A DNA stretch of 64,000 nucleotides from Candidatus Gastranaerophilales bacterium (GTDB taxonomy: Bacteria; Cyanobacteriota; Vampirovibrionia; Gastranaerophilales; Gastranaerophilaceae). Both the position numbers and the translations under genes were made by a program. Positions 50,170 to 58,984 of the stretch are shown in pieces. Every line of letters starts with the position of its first letter. Within the stretch, counting starts at the first letter, position 1. The notes under the pieces were generated by a model. That model worked only from the letters and a program-made list of their open reading frames with translations. It searched no databases and was not told the DNA's origin. The stretch is taken from the NCBI GenBank assembly GCA_944323045.1, contig CALUQX010000001.1, positions 62,001 through 126,000 on the forward strand, in the 5' to 3' direction.

Positions 50170-51209
50170 TATTTGGCAACCCCCACATATTCTTTTGAAT
50201 GTAATTCTTTTTGAATGTAATCAAGTTTTAGTAATGTCTCAATTACTTCGTCTTTAGTTAATCGGGTAGTGTTTGCGGATGTGTATTCTTCTTTTTTTGA
50301 AATTTGTTCATTACCTTCAATAAAATACTTGTCATAATTTAGGTCTCTATTGTCAGCCGGAATTCTGTAGAATTTACCCATATCCTGCGCTTTGATAATT
50401 TCTTCTCTACCAACCAGAGTTTCGTGAGCTTTTTCACCGTGTCTTGTGCCGATGATTTTTATTTCCACATTCGGGTTAAAGAGTTCTTTAACAGCAAGAG
50501 CAAGATCATAAATCGTTGATGCCGGAGCTTTTTGTACGAAAATATCACCGCTGTTTGCATGAGAAAATGCGAATAGAACAAGTTCAACGGATTCTTCTAA
50601 AGACATCAAAAATCTTGTCATATTTGGATCGGTAACTGTTATCGGTTTGTTTTCTTTGCACTGTTTAATAAATAATGGTATAACAGAACCGCGGGACGCC
50701 ATAACATTACCGTATCTGGTTGCCGAAAGAATTGTTTTATTCGGATCGGTATTTCTGGATTTAGCAACCATAATTTTTTCCATTAAAGCTTTTGTCATAC
50801 CCATGGAATTTATCGGATTAACAGCTTTGTCAGTAGATAAAACTACGACATTTTTAACTTCATTTTCAACAGCAGCATTTACGACATTGCTGGCGCCAAG
50901 AACATTAGTTGCAACCGCTTCCATCGGATAAAATTCGCAAGAAGGAACCTGTTTTAATGCGGCGGCATGAAACAACAAATCAACACCTTTCGTTGCCTCA
51001 AGAATACTTCTGTAGTTTCTGACATCGCCTATGTAGTATTTAATTCTTTGGTCTTTGAAAACAGTTCTCATGCGGTCTTGTTTTTCTTCATCGCGAGAAA
51101 AAATTCTAACTTCTTTAATATTTGTATTGTTGATAAAGTAGTTCAACATTTTTTGTCCGAAGGAGCCTGTACCTCCCGTAATCAACAGTGTTTTGTCACT
51201 AAAATCCAT
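50169..51209 (-). CDS. capE: UDP-GlcNAc 4,6-dehydratase/5-epimerase (CapE/FlaA1 family)
   Basis: Extended SDR enzyme of 346 residues that turns UDP-GlcNAc into a 4-keto-6-deoxy sugar. The cofactor loop TGGTGSFG begins the protein, followed by IGDVRNY, AAALKQVPSCE (the family's Lys-Gln-Val-Pro block), STDKAVNP, and MGMTKALMEK, where Met replaces the usual Tyr as in the inverting dehydratases. SATRYGNVMASRGSV is also diagnostic. No membrane domain is present. GGAGAG precedes the ATG. It feeds the RmlD-like reductase. Confidence 0.92.
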   Translation of the reverse strand: MDFSDKTLLITGGTGSFGQKMLNYFINNTNIKEVRIFSRDEEKQDRMRTVFKDQRIKYYIGDVRNYRSILEATKGVDLLFHAAALKQVPSCEFYPMEAVATNVLGASNVVNAAVENEVKNVVVLSTDKAVNPINSMGMTKALMEKIMVAKSRNTDPNKTILSATRYGNVMASRGSVIPLFIKQCKENKPITVTDPNMTRFLMSLEESVELVLFAFSHANSGDIFVQKAPASTIYDLALAVKELFNPNVEIKIIGTRHGEKAHETLVGREEIIKAQDMGKFYRIPADNRDLNYDKYFIEGNEQISKKEEYTSANTTRLTKDEVIETLLKLDYIQKELHSKEYVGVAK

Positions 51210-51226
51210 TTTTATTCTCTCCTTTT

Positions 51227-53380
51227 TTATAAATATTTTTTGTCATATTTTTCGTGCACAACTTTTTTGCCGTAGCGTTTTTTCAAATAGATACGGTAAG
51301 TAAGTTTGTAAAACAGCCTCCACAATTTATTGTCCGCCAGTTTAAATCTTTTTCTTAACTCTGAATTTTTGGCATATTTATTCAATTGCTCAAATACAAA
51401 TTCGGTTTCTGCATCAGTTTTATGATTTGCGATTACTTCTTTGTAAATGTTTATCATTTTGTTGATGTAGACTTCTTTGTCGTAATTTTCTTTTGCAAAA
51501 GTTAATGATTTTTCTCCGCGTTCTTTTATTTCTTCTGGAGTATTAATCAGTCTTTGTAATTCTGTAGAAAATTTATCTGCATCGACAGCAAGCCCGCATT
51601 GTGGAGAATTTATTACATCCGGTAGTGCCGTTCCAGTAAGTGCAAGCACCGGAACTTTGCAGCTCATAGCCTCAATAGCCATCATTCCAAAGGCTTCTTG
51701 AGTTGAAGGCATAAGAAATAAATCCGAAGCCTGATAAAGTTTTGCGAGTAGTTTATCATCTTTTAACCAGCCGTATTCCCTTATGTCAAATTTGTTTTTT
51801 AATTCTTTAAGTTTGCCTTTTTGGGCTACAGTTAACAGGACAATTTTTTTATCTGTTTTTAAGTTTTTCAGTGCATTTTTTATTAAATCAAGTCCTTTGA
51901 ATGGAGAAAGATCACTTCTAAACATTAGAACGGTTGCATCTTGAGGAATATTTAAATCCTTTCGTATTTTATTTTTGTCCTCCGGTTTAAAAATATCCTG
52001 ATTAATACCGAATGGCAGTCTGTGTATTGTTTTCCCCTGCCAGATCGGTGATTGTGCAACTTTATTTTCCATCCATTTAGATGCAACAATTGCTGTGATA
52101 TTTGAATTTTGAATAATATGTTTTTTCATTGCAAATTCAAAAGCAGAAGAATCTCTTTTAAGCGGAAATGGTGAATCTAAATTTGGACAATCTTTGCAGA
52201 ATGATTTCCATTTTTCGCAATCAAAATGATGAATGCAATGTCCGCCCAAAAAATATGGATCGTGCAATGTAATAACAGTAGGTTTCATTGCCGTAATTAT
52301 TGGTAAATAATTTAAATCAAAGAGTGTATTATGAATTAGATGCAAATGTATAATATCAGCATCCAAAAACAGATCAGAAAAGATTAAACTTTCTGTAAAT
52401 TTTTTTTCTGATTTTGTTCTGAGAAAAAGAAAAGTATTTTCATCATCAGAAAGTTTCATCATGATGATATGATTTGCGTCAATATTTTTTTCACGTAAAT
52501 ACAAATGCAAATCATGTCCGTTAAACTTGTTGCCTATCAGGTCGTTGTCACCAATTTGTAATATGTTGGGTCTTTTTATTTCTTTGACAAGGTCTGTATA
52601 GCCCTTGGAGATTAAATTTTTAACAAAGAAATAATAGTATTCAGTTTTAAAATTTTTAATCTCATCTTTAAAAAGACTTATTGCAAATTCATTTAACTTT
52701 TTTAATTCCTTTAGATGTATTTCATTATTTTTAATGGTATCTTGTTGGTTATGAATTCTTTGAGATATTAATATTTCTGGTATATAATAAAATCTATAAC
52801 CAAATTTTAAAAATTGATACCATTTTGTATAATCCTGCGTGGTTTTTAAAGTTTCGTCAAACATTCCTGTTTGAGAAAATGCATGGCGTGGAATTAGGAG
52901 AGTACATCCATGTAAGCCAGATGTCATTAGTAACTTTAATGAACTAAAAAGTTTATTTTCAGTGTTATCAAAATCTTTTGCAAAGTGTTTTCTCTCTTTA
53001 TTTTGGTTAAATATCTGGTCAAAATCTGAAAAAAGTATATATTTAGGTTCGTTGATTTGTTTAAGTAGCTGGATTTGTCTTTCTATTTTGTTTGGATAAT
53101 AGACGTCATCATGTGAAAGCCACGAAATATAATCGCCTTTTGATTTTTGTATTGCAAGATTTAAAGCCGTGGCGACCCCGCCGTTTTCTTTTGAAAAATA
53201 GCGGATTTTGTCGCCATAGCTTAAAGCAATTTTTTCTGTATCATCGGTTGAACCGTCATTTACTACGATAACTTCAATATTCGGGTAAGTCTGCGCAAGC
53301 GCTGAATCAATTGCTTCACGCATATAATTTGCGCCGTTATATACCGGTATAATTATCGAAACTAAAGGATTAAAAGTCAT
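51227..53380 (-). CDS. Bifunctional GT2-GT4 glycosyltransferase
   Basis: A 717-residue fusion. Residues 1-240 are a GT-A family 2 domain (VSIIIPVYNGANYM, VVNDGSTDD, SHDDVYYP). Residues 285-660 are a GT-B family 4 domain with HDPYFLGGHCIHHFDC, the LPFGINQDIFKPED block and the donor-binding EAFGMMAIEAMSCKVPVLA. Both active sites look intact, so one protein may add two successive sugars. It overlaps the next gene upstream by four bases (ATGA). The HCIHHFDCEKWKSFCKDCPN segment may hold zinc or just be the acceptor loop found in related GT4 enzymes. Confidence 0.88.
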   Translation of the reverse strand: MTFNPLVSIIIPVYNGANYMREAIDSALAQTYPNIEVIVVNDGSTDDTEKIALSYGDKIRYFSKENGGVATALNLAIQKSKGDYISWLSHDDVYYPNKIERQIQLLKQINEPKYILFSDFDQIFNQNKERKHFAKDFDNTENKLFSSLKLLMTSGLHGCTLLIPRHAFSQTGMFDETLKTTQDYTKWYQFLKFGYRFYYIPEILISQRIHNQQDTIKNNEIHLKELKKLNEFAISLFKDEIKNFKTEYYYFFVKNLISKGYTDLVKEIKRPNILQIGDNDLIGNKFNGHDLHLYLREKNIDANHIIMMKLSDDENTFLFLRTKSEKKFTESLIFSDLFLDADIIHLHLIHNTLFDLNYLPIITAMKPTVITLHDPYFLGGHCIHHFDCEKWKSFCKDCPNLDSPFPLKRDSSAFEFAMKKHIIQNSNITAIVASKWMENKVAQSPIWQGKTIHRLPFGINQDIFKPEDKNKIRKDLNIPQDATVLMFRSDLSPFKGLDLIKNALKNLKTDKKIVLLTVAQKGKLKELKNKFDIREYGWLKDDKLLAKLYQASDLFLMPSTQEAFGMMAIEAMSCKVPVLALTGTALPDVINSPQCGLAVDADKFSTELQRLINTPEEIKERGEKSLTFAKENYDKEVYINKMINIYKEVIANHKTDAETEFVFEQLNKYAKNSELRKRFKLADNKLWRLFYKLTYRIYLKKRYGKKVVHEKYDKKYL

Positions 53381-54309
53381 TTTTCTCTTTCTAATATTTC
53401 ATTTACTACATCGTGCCATTTTTTCATACATGCTTTTTTGTCAAGTTTTAAATCTAAAAGAGTTTTTCTTGGAGAAAATTCGGAGATATTATTGAAAATA
53501 TATCCGATATCTTTAATAAATTGCCCCCCCCCCCCGTCTGAAAGCCGCCCCCAGCCTGGGTTTTGGAGCGAAGGGTAAATGCCGACTTTGGTAGCGACAA
53601 CCGGCAGATTCATTGCACAGCATTCTATGCCTGCAAGATGAAATGTTTCCATTCTTGAGGTGCAAACTGCCATTCTGCATTTTTTCATTATTGATTTTAA
53701 TTTTGTGTGATCAATTTTGTTAAAAACTTTAATGCGCGGATGCTTTATTTGAAAATCATCTTTCATTACAAATGTAAAATTATAATTTGTTTTATTTACA
53801 ATTTCCATGAGTAAATCAAATCCTTTGGGCCATTCTGTTGCCGCACCGATAAATAGAATTGAATCAGGGAGTACATCAATATCTTCTGCCGGAAGTGCAG
53901 GATTAAAAAAATCAAAGTCTACACCCATAGGAATCATTTTTATGTTTAAGCCATATAAATATTTTTCTACTTTGTTATAAATATAAGGTGAATTTATTAC
54001 TGTTACTTTACACGATTTAATGACAGGAAGTTGTTCTGTTATAAATTTTTCTTCATCATAAAAATCCTGCAACAGACAAATTTGTGGAACCTTTGTTTTT
54101 ATTGGTCTAAAAAATGTCGCGTTTCTAATTATATAATCCGGTTTTTTATGCCAGAATAGTTCTCTCTCAATTTTTTTTGCCAATTGGTCAAAAGGAGTAT
54201 AGCCAAAAGTTTTATCTTCCAGCCCCTCAATGTTTTCCAACAGGTCATGCCAGAACGTCTTTGTATCTGGTATGCAAGTTAAACAATCATTTACAAGCCA
54301 GCCTTTCAT
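53377..54309 (-). CDS. GT4-like glycosyltransferase with a poly-G tract
   Basis: A 310-residue GT-B-type enzyme. The C-terminal half has PMGVDFDFFNP, ILFIGAATEWPKGFDLL and the donor-site stretch SRMETFHLAGIECCAMNLPVVAT with the E-x7-E pattern. A run of twelve G encodes four Gly near residue 258, in a loop after the donor site. A slip would replace the last 50 residues. The ATG at 54309 shares one base with the stop of the upstream gene; a TTG one codon earlier is ignored. Confidence 0.82.
   Translation of the reverse strand: MKGWLVNDCLTCIPDTKTFWHDLLENIEGLEDKTFGYTPFDQLAKKIERELFWHKKPDYIIRNATFFRPIKTKVPQICLLQDFYDEEKFITEQLPVIKSCKVTVINSPYIYNKVEKYLYGLNIKMIPMGVDFDFFNPALPAEDIDVLPDSILFIGAATEWPKGFDLLMEIVNKTNYNFTFVMKDDFQIKHPRIKVFNKIDHTKLKSIMKKCRMAVCTSRMETFHLAGIECCAMNLPVVATKVGIYPSLQNPGWGRLSDGGGGQFIKDIGYIFNNISEFSPRKTLLDLKLDKKACMKKWHDVVNEILEREK
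53524..53535 (-). repeat. Homopolymer G12 tract, candidate phase-variation site
   Basis: Twelve consecutive C on the plus strand, in frame as four Gly codons in the GT4-like gene. It is the longest homopolymer of G or C in the window. Confidence 0.88.
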
Positions 54310-56510
54310 CAATTATCACCCCCTTCTGCAAACAATAAAAACATAGTATTATTCTCATAACTTTTATACTTTTTAATCTTTAAAGTTTTAAAAAAATCTT
54401 TATGTAATCCGCATCTATGTATTTCAGAAGAGATGTCTGATGTTTGTTCCTGAAATCCGATTGGACCATTTATTAATATATATTTATATCTTGTTTTTAT
54501 TTTATCTATAACATTTCTACATTCATTTTCAGGTAAATGTTCTAAGACATCTCCACAGATTAATAAGTCTGCTGACAGTTTATCTGCAACATTAACTATG
54601 CTATCGTTTATAACTCTATCATATATTTGAGATAGATTATTTTTTTCGATATATGAAGATTCCAGCTCAACTCCGGTTATATTGTATGCAGAGTTAATAT
54701 ATTTACAAAGTTTGCCCCAAAATCCATCTCCGGCACCGAAATCGACAACGGTTTTAATATTTTTGATATTTTTAATAATTTTATATGCATCTTCATTTAT
54801 GACGGGATTATGCTTCCAGGTTTTAATATTATCAGGCAGACCCTTTATGCCATTAAATTTTTCAGAAGGTTTCTTTTTATAAGAAATTTTCAACCCTAAT
54901 AGATGCAAGATTCTTTTATTTCCAATTTTTTCTTTGTACAAGAGTTTTTTAAGAGCTGTTTTTGTATTTGTTTTCCAGTCAGAATCTTTTTCACCTTCTT
55001 GTATGTGATAACAGAGCGAATCAAAAACAGTTATATGCTTCATATTGTATTTTTTTGTAAGAATTTCACTAAAAAAATAATCATCACCGCTTTTTATAAC
55101 ATTTCCATTGCAGGTGCCGATTGTATTATCTTTGTAAATATTCCCTTCAGGATATCCGCCGGCTTCTAAAAATCTGCTTTTTTCAAATATGACAGGCATG
55201 AATAGTCCGCCGTCTTTTACTGTATCTTTATCTTCGTTTTGGAGTTTTTCTGATATCTTATGCCACTTTTCAAAATCAATATTAGTTGCAGTTTTTCCGC
55301 AGTTTATTCCTATACCATATTTCCCACTAGGCATTTTGCCGCTTTCAACCAAACGTGAAGTTGGTATATTTATACCATCATGATATTTTAAAAGATTTTT
55401 TAGCCAGTTTTTTGCAAATACCATGTCAGAATTTATAAGACAAACGTTATTATATTGACTTGTTTTTACTGCATAATTGTAGCAGCGATAAACTCTATTT
55501 ATGTAGTAATCTTTTGGATTTTTGTCGTTATAAATTGTATAGTTTATATTCAAAGCTTTTAGTTTTTTTAGAACTTTTTTATTCGCATCATTGGCAATAA
55601 TTCTTGTTCCTACTATAAGATCCGGATTTTCATCTTCTATCTTTTTCAATTCTTTGGCAATTAAGTCTAAATATTCAGTACTGCAATAGATTAAGCTAAT
55701 AATTTCAATATTCTTTTTGTTGTTTATAAAGTTCGGATATTTATTTAAAAATTTATCTAATTTTTGTGGTTTATATTCATTTAGTAATATCAGCTTTTTC
55801 TTTGCATAATCATCGGTTCTATCCCATAAATCATTGACTTTATTCCTTGAATTTTGGATTTTGTCTATGTCGCCGACTTTTTCGATAATAATTTCTGATT
55901 CTGCAATATTATCAACTTTTTCTTTTATTCTTTCAGCACCGCCCATATAAGAATAGTGCCAGCCGCCATTTTGAATTATATTTGGCTTTTCATTAAATCT
56001 TGCATAATTTCTCATTTCCTGTGGAGTCATAAAACCATAAGGTGCATAACAGGTGCCGTTCCATTTACAATTTTGTTTACAGTTTACCCAGTAATAAAAT
56101 AAATCCTGCTCAAATACTTTTGGATACTCACAGCCAATACATTCATTTAATTTATCTACATTCCAAAATTCATCACAATCGGACACAAAAATAGCATCAC
56201 CTTTTTTAGCTATTCCGTTCAGACCTCTTTCAATAGCGTTTCTTTGAAAATTTTCTGCCGTCCATATGTTATCACTGCTATAATCAGGCAAATCTTTTAC
56301 AATGATATGAATAATTTTGTCCCAATATTTTTCTAACTGTGGTTTTAAACTATTAAGGATAGGCTGATGCGGCTTCCCTGTATGAGTTTTTGTTGCTTCA
56401 ACAATTACAAAATAATCTACATAGTCATAGTATTCCATAAGACGTAGTTCTAATAGTTCTTTTTCATTAAAAAATGTAAAACAGTCAAATATTTTATAAT
56501 CATTAACCAT
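54309..56510 (-). CDS. Three-domain protein: GT17-like, GT2-like and methyltransferase
   Basis: A 733-residue fusion. Residues 1-235 resemble family 17 N-acetylglucosaminyltransferases (FDCFTFFNEKELLELRL, VEATKTHTGKP, FVSDCDEFWN, GGWHYSYMG). Residues 265-500 look like a GT2-type transferase (LINSDMVFAKNWL, with an SDM metal site, and GGYPEGNIYKDN). Residues 575-733 are a SAM methyltransferase (VVDFGAGDGFWGKLCKYI, GVELE, ICGDVLEHLPENE). The methyltransferase may cap the glycan. It overlaps the upstream wecB-like gene by eight bases. I know of no described protein with this exact order. Confidence 0.78.
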   Translation of the reverse strand: MVNDYKIFDCFTFFNEKELLELRLMEYYDYVDYFVIVEATKTHTGKPHQPILNSLKPQLEKYWDKIIHIIVKDLPDYSSDNIWTAENFQRNAIERGLNGIAKKGDAIFVSDCDEFWNVDKLNECIGCEYPKVFEQDLFYYWVNCKQNCKWNGTCYAPYGFMTPQEMRNYARFNEKPNIIQNGGWHYSYMGGAERIKEKVDNIAESEIIIEKVGDIDKIQNSRNKVNDLWDRTDDYAKKKLILLNEYKPQKLDKFLNKYPNFINNKKNIEIISLIYCSTEYLDLIAKELKKIEDENPDLIVGTRIIANDANKKVLKKLKALNINYTIYNDKNPKDYYINRVYRCYNYAVKTSQYNNVCLINSDMVFAKNWLKNLLKYHDGINIPTSRLVESGKMPSGKYGIGINCGKTATNIDFEKWHKISEKLQNEDKDTVKDGGLFMPVIFEKSRFLEAGGYPEGNIYKDNTIGTCNGNVIKSGDDYFFSEILTKKYNMKHITVFDSLCYHIQEGEKDSDWKTNTKTALKKLLYKEKIGNKRILHLLGLKISYKKKPSEKFNGIKGLPDNIKTWKHNPVINEDAYKIIKNIKNIKTVVDFGAGDGFWGKLCKYINSAYNITGVELESSYIEKNNLSQIYDRVINDSIVNVADKLSADLLICGDVLEHLPENECRNVIDKIKTRYKYILINGPIGFQEQTSDISSEIHRCGLHKDFFKTLKIKKYKSYENNTMFLLFAEGGDN

Positions 56511-57630
56511 GAATGGTACTCCTCCATACTTTTTCGTTTACGTAATCTGTGTAGCTGAGGATTGTGCGGACAACTTTTTTCGATACATTATCCGCCTCAT
56601 AATCCTTCACTATATGCATCGGATTTTCCCTATGCTGACGCATCACAACCTCAACCGCTTTCAGCACTCTGTCCCGCTTATATCCACACATCACAAGTGT
56701 GCCTTCGTCATTGCCTTCAGGACGTTCGTGCGCGTTTCTTATTGTGACAGCAGGAAATCCTAAAATTGAACTCTCTTCAGTAATTGTGCCGCTGTCGGAC
56801 AGAGTGCACGCCGCGTTTTTTTGCAAAGAAATATAATCAAAAAATCCAAACGGTTTTGAAAAAATTATCCGCTCATCCGCCTTTAAATCCGCGATTTTTT
56901 CGAGTTGTTTTTTTGTCCGCGGGTGTGTTGAAAAAATTATTGGATAATTATATTTTTCAATTAATCCGTTCAGCGATTCTATCAAATCTTTTAAATTTTC
57001 CGGACTGTCAACCACTTCTTCCCGATGCGAACTTACTACAAAATACCCGCCTTTTTTCAGATTCAACCGTTCTAAAATGTCAGAATTTTCAATTTTTTCT
57101 TTGTATTTTAAAAACAATTCTTTCATTGACGAACCTGTTTTTATAATCGTCTCCGGTGCTATGCCTTCGCGTTCTAAATAATTTCTTGACTGTTCTGTTA
57201 ATACAAGATTTATGTCTGATAAATGATCGACAATTTTGCGGTTTATTTCTTCCGGAACACGAAGATCAAAACATCTGTTGCCGGCTTCCATATGAAAGAT
57301 TGGAATTTTTCTACGCTTGGCTGCAATTATTGAAAGACATGAATTTGTATCACCGTATAACAAAATTGCATCGGGATTTTCTTTTTCTAAAATTTCATCA
57401 GTTTTTGCAATGACATTTGCAATAGTTTGTGCAGCATTCTTGCCTGCCGCATTCATAAAATAATCCGGCTTTCTCAACTCTAAATCCTTGAAAAATACTT
57501 CATTCAATTCGTAATCAAAATTCTGACCCGTATGCACTAAAATATGGTCGGTGTATTTATCCAATTCTTTAATAGTTTCTGCAAGTTTTATTATCTCCGG
57601 TCGTGTTCCGACTATTGTCATTACTTTCAT
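56503..57630 (-). CDS. wecB: UDP-GlcNAc 2-epimerase (WecB/CapG family)
   Basis: Non-hydrolysing epimerase of 375 residues. Family marks are VGTRPEIIKLA at the N-terminus, LVHTGQNFDYELNEVFF, LLYGDTNSCL, HMEAGNRCFDLRVPEEINRKIVD, and the C-terminal SDSGTITEES with the catalytic Glu. In the CapE-reductase-epimerase trio it would act last, on the reduced 6-deoxy sugar. The frame is open 58 codons further up, but GGAGGT lies before the ATG at 57630, one base beyond the upstream stop. Confidence 0.92.
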   Translation of the reverse strand: MKVMTIVGTRPEIIKLAETIKELDKYTDHILVHTGQNFDYELNEVFFKDLELRKPDYFMNAAGKNAAQTIANVIAKTDEILEKENPDAILLYGDTNSCLSIIAAKRRKIPIFHMEAGNRCFDLRVPEEINRKIVDHLSDINLVLTEQSRNYLEREGIAPETIIKTGSSMKELFLKYKEKIENSDILERLNLKKGGYFVVSSHREEVVDSPENLKDLIESLNGLIEKYNYPIIFSTHPRTKKQLEKIADLKADERIIFSKPFGFFDYISLQKNAACTLSDSGTITEESSILGFPAVTIRNAHERPEGNDEGTLVMCGYKRDRVLKAVEVVMRQHRENPMHIVKDYEADNVSKKVVRTILSYTDYVNEKVWRSTIHG

Positions 57631-57631
57631 A

Positions 57632-58984
57632 TTATTTTTTACCTCCGACAAACTGTTTGTAGTCGTCAAAATTTCTGATGTATTCTTTTTCAAAATACGG
57701 TTCATCAGCCAGCGCAAGCACAACTGCATCATCTGAAAAATCTGACAATTCACACCAGACTTTTCTGTTAAAATAAACGGCGCGGGTCGGATTGTTGAGA
57801 ACAAATTCCCCTGTTTTATTGTTTAATCCGTCAATCAATTTTACTCTCACAGACCCTCTGATTGCTGACAGCACACGTGAAGATTTTTTGTGCGCATGGT
57901 GTGCTCTGTCTTTGCCTTTAGAAACATCTGAAAGATAATAAACTCTTTTGATTTTGAAAGGTATATCGGCGTTTTCGATTGTTGTTAAATACCCTCTGTC
58001 ATCACCGTATCTTCTTATATCCAATTCATAAAAATTTTTACGATTTTTTCTGCATTTTAAATACTGTTTTATACCTTTAATTAAATACAAAAATCCAAGT
58101 TGAAGAATATATTTCAGATAGTAATTTTCGTTATGATATCTGTAAAAAGTTTTCAATTCTTTATAAAGTTCTTTTGGCTTTAAATATTTTTTCAATTCTC
58201 TGACAGAAATGTTTTCTTTATTGCGTAAAATTTTTCTGACTTTCATTACAGAATTCATATAATTTTTGAGTTCAGGATATTTTTCAAGATACGCTTTTTC
58301 ATACTTAAACATCATGTCAAAATCTTTAATTCTGCCTGTATAAATATTTTGTCCGGTGAGACTTTTGGAATGTAATCTGTATACATAAAGCCGCTGCGGA
58401 ATATTCGCGATTTTTGTCATCAAACCAATGCGCAGCCAGTATTCATGATCTTCGACAAGGTCAACGCCTTGAGTGTATTCGCCGACATTTTGAGCTGTTT
58501 CTTTTGTGTACATAAAGCAGGCGCCAATGTAGTTGGCATCAAATATTTTTTCTGGAGTCGCTGGAGCCGCACCCCACTCTGCATATTTTTTACCACTCTC
58601 ATCAACCATGTCGCTAATCGCATAAACCATTCCGTAATCAGGATTTTTCTCTAAAAATTCAGCCATTACTTCAAGCGCATCCGGATAATAGTAATTGTCA
58701 TCAGATGTCCATGTATAATAGTCGCCGCTTGCCTGCGAAAAACCGATATTTAATGAAGCTGCAACTTTTTTATTAACATCATTTTTTATAACTTTTATGC
58801 GCGAATCTTTTTGTGCATATTCATTCACAATTCTGTTTGTATTATCGGTTGAGCAGTCATCAACGATTATCAATTCCCAGTTTGTATAAGTTTGAGCAAG
58901 AATTGCATCCAGCGCTATTCTTATATATTTTTCGCCGTTGTATGTCGGAAGAACTATAGAAACTTTTTTGAGTTTATCAGGCAT
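57632..58984 (-). CDS. GT2 glycosyltransferase fused to a WxcM/FdtA-like cupin
   Basis: A 450-residue fusion. Residues 1-220 are a family 2 transferase (VSIVLPTYNGEKYI, IVDDCSTDN, WTSDDNYYYPDAL, EDHEYWLRI). The last 130 residues are a small cupin like the FdtA/QdtA 3,4-ketoisomerases and WxcM (RRYGDDRGYL, DRAHHAHKKSSRVLSAIRGSV, NNPTRAVYFNRKVW). The His pair of the isomerase active site is present. The cupin could prepare the sugar that the transferase adds. The start at 58984 has GGAGGTCGG upstream; the longer frame to 59020 is rejected. Confidence 0.85.
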   Translation of the reverse strand: MPDKLKKVSIVLPTYNGEKYIRIALDAILAQTYTNWELIIVDDCSTDNTNRIVNEYAQKDSRIKVIKNDVNKKVAASLNIGFSQASGDYYTWTSDDNYYYPDALEVMAEFLEKNPDYGMVYAISDMVDESGKKYAEWGAAPATPEKIFDANYIGACFMYTKETAQNVGEYTQGVDLVEDHEYWLRIGLMTKIANIPQRLYVYRLHSKSLTGQNIYTGRIKDFDMMFKYEKAYLEKYPELKNYMNSVMKVRKILRNKENISVRELKKYLKPKELYKELKTFYRYHNENYYLKYILQLGFLYLIKGIKQYLKCRKNRKNFYELDIRRYGDDRGYLTTIENADIPFKIKRVYYLSDVSKGKDRAHHAHKKSSRVLSAIRGSVRVKLIDGLNNKTGEFVLNNPTRAVYFNRKVWCELSDFSDDAVVLALADEPYFEKEYIRNFDDYKQFVGGKK

